A stretch of DNA of 22,277 nt from Lentisphaerota bacterium (GTDB lineage Bacteria; Verrucomicrobiota; Kiritimatiellia; RFP12; UBA1067), in NCBI GenBank assembly GCA_022839525.1, contig JALHET010000025.1:1-22277 (forward strand), given 5' to 3'. This document shows positions 1 to 7,607 of the stretch, piece by piece (position 1 is the first letter of the stretch; each line of letters begins with the position of its first letter). The translations under genes and the position numbers were made by a program. The notes beneath the pieces were generated by a model that did not search any database, had not been told where the DNA came from, and worked only from the letters and a program-made list of their open reading frames with translations.

Positions 1-63
1 TGCCCCCGTCGTTGTCTCGACGACGGTTTCGGCCGCGCCGTGAGCAAGCCCCCCAACGATCAT
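1..63 (-). CDS. Partial unidentified gene, N-terminal 21 codons only
   Basis: An ATG at 61-63 on the minus strand opens a frame that stays open to the window edge and would encode MIVGGLAHGAAETVVETTTG and onward. A purine-rich AGGGGG lies 8 bases upstream of the ATG, a good Shine-Dalgarno spacing, and the start falls 26 bases after the stop of the TRAP large permease, as expected for a following operon member. I do not recognise the family from so few residues. If real, it is the fourth gene of the TRAP operon and could be the enzyme acting on the imported compound, but that is only inference. The opposite strand is also partly open here, so the call is tentative. Confidence 0.35.
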   Translation of the reverse strand, partial: MIVGGLAHGAAETVVETTTGA

Positions 64-89
64 AAGGGGCGCCCCCTATGCAGGAGACC

Positions 90-1409
90 TTACCGCACCA
101 GTCCGGCAAGCCAACCCACCATCGCATACGGGAAAAGGTTCATCAGCACGTAAACCGTCAAATAGGCGGGCAGGAAACGCCCCGCGCCACGGAACACCTG
201 CGCGGAGTTGGCGTCGGGGCTCATCCCCGCCACCACGAAACAGGAGACCCCGACTGGCGGCGTGATCGCCCCCAGCGTGGTCACCAGACACACGATCTGG
301 CCGAACCAGACCAGATCATACCCCATGCTCATCACCAGGGGCTCAAAGAGCGGCAGGGAGATGAGCAGAAAGGCCAAGGCATCCATGAGGCAGCCTCCGA
401 TGAGGTAGCACCCCATCATGAACAGCAGGATCATGGCAGGCGCCATGTGCATCTGTGTCACCCACTCGGTGAGCATGAACGGCAGCCGCGTCAAAACCAG
501 AAAACGGCCGAACACCGTCGCGCCCGCCAGAATCAGGAAGACCATGGCCGTGATGCGCAACGTGGCGACCAGCGCTTTCACAAAGGCCTGCCGCGACAGC
601 TTCCGGCGCACCACGCAGCCCGCGACACCAAGCAGCGCGCCAAGCCCCGCCGCCTCGGTCGGCGTCACGATCCCCGAGAACATCGAGACCATGATCACGC
701 CGAACAGCACCGCCACGTCGATCACCTGCGGCAGCATCGCGAGACGGCGCTTGCGCGAACCGCGCACGCCCGGCTGTGCCCAGTCGGGATGCCGCCAGAT
801 GATGGCCTTCACCGTGAGCACGAACAGAAACGTCAGCGTCAGCCCCGGGATGATGCTGCCCGCGAAAAGCTTGCCGATGCTTTGCCCCGTGTAAAGGCCG
901 TAGACGACCAGCACGATGCTCGGCGGGATGACCGCGCCCAGCGTGGAACCCGCCGCGATGCTGCCGCATTTGAGTTCAGGATGGTACTTGTTGCGCGACA
1001 TGGGCTTGAGCGCCACCGAACTCATGGTCGCGGCCGTGGCCGTGTTCGAGCCGCAGATCGACGAGAAGCCCGCGCAGGCCAGGATGGTGGTCACCGCCAA
1101 CCCGCCGCGCTTGTGGCCGAACCACGCCTGCGCCGCGCGGAAGAGCCGGTCGCTGTAGCCCGCATGGAAAATGACCTCACCGAGCAGAACGAAAAGCGGG
1201 ATGACCGTGAACCCGTAGTTCGAAAAGACGGTCCACACCTCAGAGCCGGCCGTGCCGCCCAGCATTGCGCTGAAACTTTGCGGCGGGTTCAACGCCAGCA
1301 GCCCGCCGAAACCCGTCAGCAGCATCGCAAGTCCGGGCGACATGCCCGTGAAGAGAATCAGCGCCAGCATCGCGCCGATGCCCAGATAACCAATCGTTAT
1401 AGGTTCCAT
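90..1409 (-). CDS. dctM: TRAP transporter large permease subunit, DctM type
   Basis: This 439-residue inner-membrane protein is the ion-coupled translocation subunit of a tripartite (TRAP) transporter that takes up carboxylates or related anions using a sodium or proton gradient. It is hydrophobic nearly throughout, with about a dozen membrane segments. It shows the DctM-type stretch around residues 130-180, with FSSICGSNTATAATMSS followed by GSIAAGSTLGAVIPPSI, which belongs to the conserved pore-forming region. The length matches the family (about 425-450). I chose the ATG at 1409 because family proteins begin like MEPITIGYLG; the frame runs 96 bases further upstream to a TTG, but that extension is repeat-derived and does not resemble the family. 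It follows dctQ after a 96-base gap containing a heptamer repeat. The substrate cannot be told from this subunit. Confidence 0.93.
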   Translation of the reverse strand: MEPITIGYLGIGAMLALILFTGMSPGLAMLLTGFGGLLALNPPQSFSAMLGGTAGSEVWTVFSNYGFTVIPLFVLLGEVIFHAGYSDRLFRAAQAWFGHKRGGLAVTTILACAGFSSICGSNTATAATMSSVALKPMSRNKYHPELKCGSIAAGSTLGAVIPPSIVLVVYGLYTGQSIGKLFAGSIIPGLTLTFLFVLTVKAIIWRHPDWAQPGVRGSRKRRLAMLPQVIDVAVLFGVIMVSMFSGIVTPTEAAGLGALLGVAGCVVRRKLSRQAFVKALVATLRITAMVFLILAGATVFGRFLVLTRLPFMLTEWVTQMHMAPAMILLFMMGCYLIGGCLMDALAFLLISLPLFEPLVMSMGYDLVWFGQIVCLVTTLGAITPPVGVSCFVVAGMSPDANSAQVFRGAGRFLPAYLTVYVLMNLFPYAMVGWLAGLVR

Positions 1410-1461
1410 GTGTGAAAGCCTGTTAACCGTTGCGTGTCGCTCGTTGTCCAACGTCTCCAGC

Positions 1462-1491
1462 AGATAACCCGTAACGAGCAACCGGTAACCC
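1462..1491. repeat. Degenerate heptamer tandem repeat between dctQ and dctM
   Basis: Four consecutive 7-base units can be read at 1464-1491: ATAACCC, GTAACGA, GCAACCG, GTAACCC. They fill much of the 96-base gap between the TRAP subunit genes. The consensus is GTAACCC. The stretch lies upstream of the chosen dctM start, so translation does not explain it. Confidence 0.6.
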
Positions 1492-1505
1492 GCAGCTTCC
1501 AGCAA

Positions 1506-2081
1506 TCACGGGGCATCGCTGTCTTCGGAAGCCTCCGTTTCGAGATCACCCCGGATACTGTTGACCGTGTGGGCACGCTGCTGGACATACGCGCTCTTAT
1601 CCGCATGGTCAAAGATCAGCAGGACGAAATCGGTCAGGAAAGAGGCCGCCAGCAGGAGGAACCCGAACGCCGCGCCGTACATGAGCCAGGGATAGGGAAA
1701 CTTGAGTGTTTCGGAAACCTCGCCCGCCCGCAGCAGCACACCCGCACGGTTCGCGAGCTGACACCCGAGCAGAATCATCAGCACGGCACCCGCAAAAACG
1801 TTGAACGCGCCGGCCCAGCGCCGGGTGGCGGCCGAGTACTTCCGGGTGAAGAGATCCAGTTCCACGTGGCCGCGCTTGCGTTGCGTGTCGGCCAACGCGA
1901 GCGCCGCGATGAGCGCGCCGAAAAGCCCGGAGAGTTCATAACTCGCACTAATGGGGTGCCCCAAAAGACGGCAGGCCACATTGAGGCCGGACAACAGCAC
2001 CAACGAGACCAGCAGAATCCCGGACACCGCCATCCCCGCGGCGCACAAGCGTTTTTCAGTTTTGATCAGCTTGAGTAGCAT
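1506..2081 (-). CDS. dctQ: TRAP transporter small permease subunit, DctQ type
   Basis: This 191-residue protein is the small membrane subunit of the TRAP transporter. It pairs with DctM and is needed for transport. It has four predicted membrane segments (roughly residues 15-38, 48-68, 90-112 and 130-155), with a polar loop after the second containing ADTQRKRGHVELDLF; an xGHVxxD-like motif is typical of DctQ proteins. The frame is open to an ATG at 2102, but the ATG at 2081 is preferred: it has GGGAG five bases upstream, and the protein then begins MLLKLIKTEKRL, a short basic cytoplasmic end as expected. It lies between dctP and dctM on the same strand. The sequence of DctQ proteins is weakly conserved, so position and topology carry much of the call. 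Confidence 0.9.
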   Translation of the reverse strand: MLLKLIKTEKRLCAAGMAVSGILLVSLVLLSGLNVACRLLGHPISASYELSGLFGALIAALALADTQRKRGHVELDLFTRKYSAATRRWAGAFNVFAGAVLMILLGCQLANRAGVLLRAGEVSETLKFPYPWLMYGAAFGFLLLAASFLTDFVLLIFDHADKSAYVQQRAHTVNSIRGDLETEASEDSDAP

Positions 2082-2116
2082 TGTGACTCCCGAACTGTCC
2101 AATCAAGCGTTGTGGC

Positions 2117-2162
2117 GGGGACGCCTCCCCGAACCGTCGGCGGACGCCCTGGGGAGGCTCCC
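2117..2162. repeat. Intergenic palindrome between dctP and dctQ
   Basis: The arm GGGACGCCTCCCC (2118-2130) pairs with GGGGAGGCTCCC (2151-2162) with a single bulged base, around a 20-base loop. It occupies the 103-base dctP-dctQ gap. There is no T-run after either arm, so it looks more like a REP-type element or an mRNA processing or stability hairpin than a terminator. It could set a high level of dctP relative to the permease genes; that is inference. Confidence 0.5.
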
Positions 2163-2184
2163 TGCCTGACGGGCGTCGGCACCC

Positions 2185-3189
2185 TTACCTCGACACGTTC
2201 CCCTTGATGAACCCGATGACCGCCTTCCCGTCTATGCCTTTTGCCGTCATGCGGGTGATGTAATCGTCGATGAGCGGCTGCGCGGTCGCCCGCAGCGCGG
2301 CGAGATCCTCAACCGACGGCTCGCTCACCGTCAGCTTGTATTTCTCTTTCGCCCAGGCGATGGCCTCTTGCACATGCTGATCCACATACGCGCCCGTCCA
2401 CTCGGCCTGTTCCATGTAGAGCCCTTCGAGCACCTGCTTGATCTCGGGCGCCAGCGCGTCATATCGCGCCTTGTTCATGATCACCGCAAAGCTGATGACA
2501 CACAGGTCGGCCTTAAAGACGTACGGGCAGTAGGCCGCATAGTTCATATCCTTGAGCACTTCGCCAGAGGAGACATTTCCTTTGACCACGCCCTTCTGCA
2601 ACGCGTCCGGGACATCCGACTGCGGCATGGCCACCGGCGCCGCGCCAAGGCGTTTCATCACTTCCGCACCCGTTCCGGAAGAGCGCAGGGGCATATTCTT
2701 CAGGTCGGCCAGCGACGTGACCTCTTTCGTGCTCATCACCATGGCGGGCGGACAGGTGAAGACCGCCAACACCTTGACCTTTTCGAACTCGGCGGGCTTG
2801 AAGGCCTCGATCAACCCGGCGAGGATCCGGCTGGAGGTTTTGGCATCTTTGAAAAAATGCGGCAGGTCCATCGCTTCAGAAACGGGAAAGCGCCCCGGCT
2901 GGTAGCTCATCGCGAAATTGCCGATGTCCGCAGTGCCCGCGATCACACCGTCGAAGATATCCTTGGCCCCCAACAGCGTGCCGCCGGGATAGGTGTTGAT
3001 TTTGAGTTTGCCGCCAGTGCGCTTCTCGACCTCGCCCTTCCAGTGTTCCATCTGTACGCACGGGAATGTCGAGGCGGGCGGAAAGTTGGCATAGTTCAGT
3101 GTGAGAACACCCGTCGTCTGCCCTTTTTCCCCGCACCCGGCCAGCAGCAGAAGACTACTTGCCAAAATTATGTGCCGCCCTGTTTTCAT
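2185..3189 (-). CDS. dctP: TRAP transporter solute-binding lipoprotein, DctP family
   Basis: This 334-residue protein is the extracytoplasmic receptor that captures the substrate and hands it to DctQM. It starts MKTGRHIILASSLLLLAGCG: a basic end, a hydrophobic core and a lipobox LLAGC, so it should be a lipoprotein anchored by Cys19. After the anchor comes the DctP fold. Conserved features are the early LNYANFPPAS stretch, GGKLKINTYPGGTLLGAKDIFDGVIAGTADIG (compare the family pattern of pGG.LG...e....v..G..D), and the Arg-containing LKNMPLRSSGT region around residue 170, where the family carries the arginine that salt-bridges the substrate carboxylate. A lipid anchor rather than a free periplasmic form is less usual but known. 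The first gene of the TRAP set, with GGAG 10 bases before the ATG. The ligand is unknown; a carboxylate is likely from the family. Confidence 0.93.
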   Translation of the reverse strand: MKTGRHIILASSLLLLAGCGEKGQTTGVLTLNYANFPPASTFPCVQMEHWKGEVEKRTGGKLKINTYPGGTLLGAKDIFDGVIAGTADIGNFAMSYQPGRFPVSEAMDLPHFFKDAKTSSRILAGLIEAFKPAEFEKVKVLAVFTCPPAMVMSTKEVTSLADLKNMPLRSSGTGAEVMKRLGAAPVAMPQSDVPDALQKGVVKGNVSSGEVLKDMNYAAYCPYVFKADLCVISFAVIMNKARYDALAPEIKQVLEGLYMEQAEWTGAYVDQHVQEAIAWAKEKYKLTVSEPSVEDLAALRATAQPLIDDYITRMTAKGIDGKAVIGFIKGNVSR

Positions 3190-3227
3190 GAACGTATCTC
3201 TCCGTTTGTTTCTTTTGATAGTAACGT

Positions 3228-3257
3228 ATCTTACCGCATCCGCACCGTCGGCCGCAA
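3228..3257 (-). promoter_or_regulatory. Possible promoter for the dctPQM operon
   Basis: On the minus strand TTGCGG (3252-3257) and TAAGAT (3228-3233) are 18 bases apart in the 77-base gap upstream of dctP. Both hexamers match the sigma-70 consensus only partly. The sequence GATACGTT occurs twice between this site and the dctP ATG, which might be an operator half-site pair. Confidence 0.3.
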
Positions 3258-3266
3258 CACAAAACC

Positions 3267-3881
3267 TTATTCTTTCACCGCTTTTTTAAGATACGGCAGA
3301 TATTGCCGGGTATAGACGACGATCGACCAGACATTGATGACGATCAACAGGGCTTCGATAAGGAAGATCAGCGGCTGGGGAAGGAAAAACGGGTGCAATG
3401 CGGCGTAGACATACATGACGCAGGCCGCCGGGAAACTCACCGCCGTACGGAATTTTCCCAGCCAGTTGGCCCCGCAGTCGGCATTGAAAATCGAACCCAC
3501 CGAACGCAGAAAGGTCACCCACTGGTCGCGCAGGATGTAGAGCACCGTGAACACCAGCATGACCAGGGCGTGAACCGCCTCGCCGGGCTGGCGCCCGAGC
3601 AACCAAAGCAACGTGGGAAACACAACCAGATAAAACACCTTATCCATCAGCGGATCGGCCATCGCGCCGAATTTGCTTACGACATTCCACTTGCGGGCCA
3701 ATTTGCCATCGAGCAGGTCGGTCAGCGAGGCGGCCGCCAGCGAGACCGTCGCCGCCACAGCCAACCACCATGCGGACGGCTGGTAGGCATGCGCGATCGC
3801 CAGCGCCATAAACAGAACCACAAAAGGCACACGCCCAAAGGTAACAGCGTTGACCATGAGTCGTTTCGCATTCGCATCCAT
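3267..3881 (-). CDS. pgsA: CDP-alcohol phosphatidyltransferase, PgsA-like
   Basis: This 204-residue integral membrane enzyme transfers a phosphatidyl group from CDP-diacylglycerol to an alcohol, most likely glycerol-3-phosphate, for phosphatidylglycerol synthesis. The full family signature is visible: D55-x2-D58-G59-x2-A62-R63-x8-G72-x3-D76-x3-D80 (TDLLDGKLAR, then GAMADPLMDK). These are the metal- and CDP-binding residues. About five to six hydrophobic segments surround it. I chose the ATG at 3881, which gives MDANAKRLMVNAVTFGRVPF, the usual family N-terminus; the frame is open 288 bases further upstream but that part overlaps the divergent gene and looks non-coding. The Shine-Dalgarno is weak; the ATG at 3857 is an alternative. 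Substrate choice (glycerol-3-phosphate, inositol or serine) cannot be settled by eye. Confidence 0.88.
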   Translation of the reverse strand: MDANAKRLMVNAVTFGRVPFVVLFMALAIAHAYQPSAWWLAVAATVSLAAASLTDLLDGKLARKWNVVSKFGAMADPLMDKVFYLVVFPTLLWLLGRQPGEAVHALVMLVFTVLYILRDQWVTFLRSVGSIFNADCGANWLGKFRTAVSFPAACVMYVYAALHPFFLPQPLIFLIEALLIVINVWSIVVYTRQYLPYLKKAVKE

Positions 3882-3948
3882 GGGCGTTATCAAACCATAT
3901 TTCACCGGTTCTGCAAATCTAAAACTCCGTCCGCCGAAACCGCCGGGA

Positions 3949-3977
3949 TTGAACGCCGCGTCAACTCCTGATACGAT
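3949..3977 (+). promoter_or_regulatory. Probable promoter for the GH51-like gene
   Basis: TTGAAC (3949-3954) and TACGAT (3972-3977) are separated by 17 bases, and TG sits one base before the -10 hexamer, forming an extended -10. The predicted transcript starts near 3984, giving a leader of about 50 bases. The site is in the 154-base gap shared with the divergent pgsA-like gene. Confidence 0.4.
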
Positions 3978-4035
3978 ACCGGAACATGCCTGCGGTGACG
4001 GATGCACCGGGCAGAACCCTGAGGATAAAAAAGAC

Positions 4036-5733
4036 ATGGCGTTCCGGATTGAAAGACGGGTTTGGCTTTGTGGCCTCTTAGTACTGCCCCTGTATGGCCA
4101 CACGGCGGGTAGCGGCGAGATCCCGATCCGGATTTTCGCGTTCCGCCTCGGGCTCCGCGCGGATTTCAAGGACTACGCGGAAGATCTGTTGCGGGCAGAG
4201 CGGCTGCCGGAGCCCGTCAGTGCGGCGGCCATCCGCGCGTTATCCGCAACAAACCGTGCCGTGCGCATCACCACCGCATTGGAGCCGGGCACGGGAAAAG
4301 CCCTTTATACGGTCGTAAACACCGGCGGAAAACCCGATGGGCTGTCCCTGACCGCAACGGGATTGCGAAAAGGCGTTCGCCATACGCTGCGCGTGACATG
4401 CCGGAGGAGGAGGGGAAATGCGGCCATGCGCTTCGGGTTCACGCCCGCCGACGGGAAACAGGACGAGGCCACAGGCAAGCGCGTGACGGTGAAAGGCAAC
4501 GGGCCGTGCGAGATTGCGCTGGACGTAACCCCCCACCGCGATGGAGCTTTCGTGTGCGCTTTCCACATCGAGCCGCAAAGCGTGATGACCTTCTCCGGCT
4601 TTTCGCTCATGCCCGAGGATGCCCAAGAAGACTTTGACAGCCAGGCGCTTCAGGCGTTGAAGATGACGGGCGCGGGTTTCTTGATCTGGCCGGCACAGGG
4701 CGGGACAAATTTCTATAACTGGTATGACGGCGTGGGACCTCTGGTTTCACGCCGCGAAAAAGGGCATGCCTTCGGAACGTTTGAGGCCGTTCGGCTGTGC
4801 CGGTTCGTGGACGCGCAACCGGTTTTTCAGGTGCCGGTTTTCCAAACGGAAAGCACAGACCCGCGTGTTCCTGACCGGACAACAGCCGCGCAACTTGCGG
4901 CGGATTGGGTGGCGTACTGCAACGCAACAGGGGGGCATCCGCTGTCCCTCCTGCGTCTGCGGCACGGTTCCGCCGAACCGTTAAACGTCCGGCACTGGGA
5001 ACTAATCCGGTGCGGCGGAGGGCAGAAGGACACCGCCGAATTCAGCGACCTTTGCCGGCAGGTTGAGGCGGCAATGCGGGCTGAGGATCCGGACATTGTG
5101 GTGCGGGGCGCGGCAGCCCCCCCTCCCGCAACGGACACGCCTGACCCTTATGTGGCACGCGTGTTGGAACGGCTGGCTACGGGAAACGCGGCGGACCGCG
5201 AGTATTTCCAGGCATGGTACGAAGCGCTGGGAGCCGTCGGCGCGGCGCTGCGGCGGGTGAATTCCGGAACCGCAGGGCAAGACAGAGCCTGCGCCCCCTT
5301 TGACATTGGGGCGGTCCTGCAGCAGGGACTCTATGCGAACCACATGTTGCGCGGGGCTGGGTTGCTGACGATGCTGGTCAACCATTTTCCCATGACTGCG
5401 GCACTCGCGACAGAGATTGGCGGGCAAGATGGTTCAGCCGGGGGAGAGTCCCGGGTGCAGGTGGAGGCGGCTTGGAGCGAAGACCCGTCCGCACTGCTGG
5501 TGTTTGTTTACAATTCGGGGCCTGAACCGCAAACGGTGCGGATCGACCTCAGCGCGCTGAAACGGCGATTCGTTTTTTATGCGTCTGAACAGGTGGCGGC
5601 GGATATCACATCGCGCAGGGTATCTCCGACCGTCCCGATTCTGCGCAGACAGAAAGCGGGCTCGGCACTGAGCCAGACGGTGCTGTGCAAAGCGGCACCT
5701 TCCTCCCTCACGCGGGTACTCGTGAAAGAATAG
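4036..5733 (+). CDS. Exported GH51-like protein lacking catalytic glutamates
   Basis: This 565-residue protein is probably exported: the hydrophobic start VWLCGLLVLPLYGHTAG is followed by a mature region. Residues about 90-192 resemble the carbohydrate-binding-like beta domain found in front of family 51 glycoside hydrolases, ending FSLMPED. Residues about 200-360 follow the alpha-L-arabinofuranosidase barrel: ALKMTGAGFLIWPAQGG (family: LRFPGG), NWYDGVGPL, DAQPVFQVP, AADWVAYCN, and EPLNVRHWELIRC. In active GH51 enzymes that last motif reads as W-E-x-x-N-E with the acid/base glutamate; here Arg325-Cys326 replace Asn-Glu. The following part is shorter than usual, the region that would carry the His-Tyr-Tyr segment is missing, and no clear E-W nucleophile motif is seen. 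A C-terminal beta domain (about 470-565) remains. It may bind rather than cut glycans. I chose the ATG at 4036, with GAGG upstream. Confidence 0.7.
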   Translation: MAFRIERRVWLCGLLVLPLYGHTAGSGEIPIRIFAFRLGLRADFKDYAEDLLRAERLPEPVSAAAIRALSATNRAVRITTALEPGTGKALYTVVNTGGKPDGLSLTATGLRKGVRHTLRVTCRRRRGNAAMRFGFTPADGKQDEATGKRVTVKGNGPCEIALDVTPHRDGAFVCAFHIEPQSVMTFSGFSLMPEDAQEDFDSQALQALKMTGAGFLIWPAQGGTNFYNWYDGVGPLVSRREKGHAFGTFEAVRLCRFVDAQPVFQVPVFQTESTDPRVPDRTTAAQLAADWVAYCNATGGHPLSLLRLRHGSAEPLNVRHWELIRCGGGQKDTAEFSDLCRQVEAAMRAEDPDIVVRGAAAPPPATDTPDPYVARVLERLATGNAADREYFQAWYEALGAVGAALRRVNSGTAGQDRACAPFDIGAVLQQGLYANHMLRGAGLLTMLVNHFPMTAALATEIGGQDGSAGGESRVQVEAAWSEDPSALLVFVYNSGPEPQTVRIDLSALKRRFVFYASEQVAADITSRRVSPTVPILRRQKAGSALSQTVLCKAAPSSLTRVLVKE

Positions 5734-5784
5734 CCGGGATAGCGGCCTACGGTGTCGGGAGCGTTCCAGAGATGCGTCGGTTGA

Positions 5785-7287
5785 CTAGCCGCAATTGAAA
5801 TGCCGCTCGACAAGCTCCGCGAGCCGTTCAGGCGACTTCATCAGCCCGGCGCGGAGGTTTTTGTCGTCGTAGACGCGGAGGGCTGCCGCCACACCGTCGA
5901 TCATGTCCGGGCTGAAGACGTCGTGAGCTTCGAAGACGGCGCGTTGGCGCTCGAGCGAGGCGGCCGAATCGACACAGCAGCCGGGGAGCTGCCCCAGGGA
6001 TGCGGCAATCGACTCGTTACCCGCCTTGTGGATGTTCACATCGACGTAGGTCTTCGCGGCGACGTCCAGGGCATCGGGCATTTCAAAGCCATGGCGGGCG
6101 GCCACGGCGAGACTGGCCAGCAACTGGTAGACATCCGCCGAACCGTCGGGCGACCGCATCTCGACCGTCTGTTTGTCCGAGGTGTCCCGAACCGAGGCGG
6201 TTTCGAGAGGGTTCGCCACGGCGCCCATGTCGTTCTTCGTAGTCCAGCCCAGCGGCACGCGGACAAGCACGGAACGGTTCCGGTCGCCCCAGCAGACGCT
6301 CGTGGGCGCCTCCTGATGGGGAACCAGGCGGAAGTAGGAGGTGGGGTTCTTGTTGCCGAAGGCGGTGATGGATGGCGCCAGCGTCATCAGACCGGCGATC
6401 ACCTTGCGGGCTGTGGCGGAAAGCGCGCCGTCCGTGAGCATCTGGTTGCGCCCGTCTTTCATGATACGCATGTGGACATGGAGTCCCGAGCCTGCCTTGC
6501 CCACTGTGATCTTGGGCGCGAATGTGACATTGAGCCCGTATTGATAGCCGAGGTTGCGGATGATCCACTTGGCGACCACGAGCTGATCCGCGGCATCCTC
6601 GGCGCAGGTGGGCAGAAACTCGATTTCGTTCTGCTCGTAGATCTTGCCGCACTGGGTAAAATTGCCCACCTCGCTGTGGCCGTACTTTACAAGGCCGCCG
6701 CACTGGGCAATCGCCAGCATACAGCGGGAGCGAAAGGCGTTGAATTTGGCGTACGGCCCGGATTCATGGTAGCCGCGCTGGTCGACGGCGCGAAAGAGCG
6801 CAACGTCGTCTGCCACCACGTAGTATTCCAGCTCCCCCATCGCCTGAAACTCCATGCCCGTGACGTCGGTGAACGCCTTGCAAGCCTTGTGCAGCGTGTG
6901 GTCAGGCGAGCTTTCGAGCGGCTGCCCCTCCTTATTGAAGAAGGAGCAGAGCAGGGTTAGCGTCGGGATCTCGGCGAACGGGTCGAGAAAGGCCGTCCGG
7001 AAGCGGGGCACGACATACAGATCGCTCCCGCCGGCTTCGATGAAGGAAAAGAGGCTGGATCCGTCCACGCGTTCGCCGCAGGTAAGAATGGCGTCGAGGT
7101 GAGCCAAGTCGTTGATCACGAAATTGAGCGTCTTCAACCGGCCGTCGCCTCCCGGATACATGAAGTTCACCATCTGGACACCCTTATCCTGTATGAAGCG
7201 GATGATATCCGCCTTGGTGAACTGCGCCGGGGACTTGCCGAGGTGTGCCGCCACGGCATGGGGGGGGATCGCCGATGATGTCGTCAT
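5785..7287 (-). CDS. glnA: Glutamine synthetase, type I-like
   Basis: This 500-residue cytoplasmic enzyme makes glutamine from glutamate, ammonia and ATP. Visible family features are GELEYYV (metal-binding glutamates at about 152 and 154), HSEV (Glu206), QNEIEF (Glu221), GSGLHVHM (His270), NPTSYFRLVPHQEAPTSVCWGDRNRSVLVRVP (substrate and ATP arginines), and VEMRSPDGSADVYQLLASL near the end. Between HSEV and QNE there are about seven extra residues (GNFTQCGKIYE) compared with E. coli GlnA, so it belongs to a variant branch. No adenylylation-loop Tyr motif like that of enteric enzymes was seen. The ATG at 7287 has AGAGGA six bases upstream. It is transcribed alone, divergently from nfeD, and no PII gene is adjacent. 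Confidence 0.93.
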   Translation of the reverse strand: MTTSSAIPPHAVAAHLGKSPAQFTKADIIRFIQDKGVQMVNFMYPGGDGRLKTLNFVINDLAHLDAILTCGERVDGSSLFSFIEAGGSDLYVVPRFRTAFLDPFAEIPTLTLLCSFFNKEGQPLESSPDHTLHKACKAFTDVTGMEFQAMGELEYYVVADDVALFRAVDQRGYHESGPYAKFNAFRSRCMLAIAQCGGLVKYGHSEVGNFTQCGKIYEQNEIEFLPTCAEDAADQLVVAKWIIRNLGYQYGLNVTFAPKITVGKAGSGLHVHMRIMKDGRNQMLTDGALSATARKVIAGLMTLAPSITAFGNKNPTSYFRLVPHQEAPTSVCWGDRNRSVLVRVPLGWTTKNDMGAVANPLETASVRDTSDKQTVEMRSPDGSADVYQLLASLAVAARHGFEMPDALDVAAKTYVDVNIHKAGNESIAASLGQLPGCCVDSAASLERQRAVFEAHDVFSPDMIDGVAAALRVYDDKNLRAGLMKSPERLAELVERHFNCG

Positions 7288-7316
7288 TCGTGGTTCCTCT
7301 TGCTTTTTGCGCGGAT

Positions 7317-7346
7317 ACTATACTTAGAGGCCCGTGCGCCTGTCCA
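7317..7346 (-). promoter_or_regulatory. Sigma-70-type promoter for glnA
   Basis: On the minus strand TGGACA (7341-7346) and TATAGT (7317-7322) are 18 bases apart; each matches the consensus at five of six positions. The predicted start leaves a leader of about 25 bases before the glnA ATG, with the Shine-Dalgarno inside it. No sigma-54 GG...GC pair was noticed. Confidence 0.6.
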
Positions 7347-7469
7347 GACGTTTCAAGCGCAATCCCAGACCGCCTCTTCCCGCATACAAGCCGCCGTACC
7401 GGCATGGGCCGGAAGAGCCATGCAAAGTACGGGCGGATGTCCCGGACGCCCGGAGGTGCGGCAAACGGC

Positions 7470-7490
7470 CGAACCCCGAACCCTCAACGG
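7470..7490. repeat. Heptamer tandem repeat in the glnA-nfeD gap
   Basis: CGAACCC occurs twice in tandem (7470-7476, 7477-7483), followed by the degenerate unit TCAACGG (7484-7490). The 7-base period and the AACCC core match the repeat between dctQ and dctM. Confidence 0.45.
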
Positions 7491-7539
7491 CCAGAGGAAC
7501 GGGAATGCGCACAGCCGCACCCCTTTCCGCCGCTTTTCC

Positions 7540-7568
7540 TTGCCAAACATCGGCTGACATGTTTTACT
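7540..7568 (+). promoter_or_regulatory. Candidate promoter for nfeD
   Basis: TTGCCA (7540-7545) and TTTACT (7563-7568) are 17 bases apart, in an AT-richer patch before nfeD. The -35 hexamer is good (five of six) and the -10 is moderate (four of six). The leader would be about 33 bases. Confidence 0.4.
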
Positions 7569-7607
7569 AAATTCAATTGATCGAAGGCGGTGTAAGCGGA
7601 GGCGTCA

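Larger units (their letters stand above)
7288..7607. other. 320-base divergent intergenic region, glnA / nfeD
   Basis: This gap holds the glnA promoter on the minus strand, a candidate nfeD promoter on the plus strand, and a short heptamer repeat at 7470-7490. The middle (about 7350-7530) is GC-rich, and I see no credible gene, RNA motif or riboswitch fold in it. Confidence 0.5.

Noticed and set aside
6..26. Hairpin CCGTCGT/ACGACGG as a terminator for dctM
   Set aside because: It lies inside the likely partial gene at 1-63, has a short T3 tail only on the plus strand, and is better explained as coding sequence.
78..1415. 445-residue open frame opposite dctM
   Set aside because: It is rich in Arg, His and Gln with no recognisable motif and is fully antisense to a confident transporter gene; high GC content explains such shadow frames.
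5734..5784. Possible bidirectional terminator between the GH51-like gene and glnA
   Set aside because: Only a short imperfect TAGCCG/CGGCCTA pairing is present and no T-run follows on either strand.
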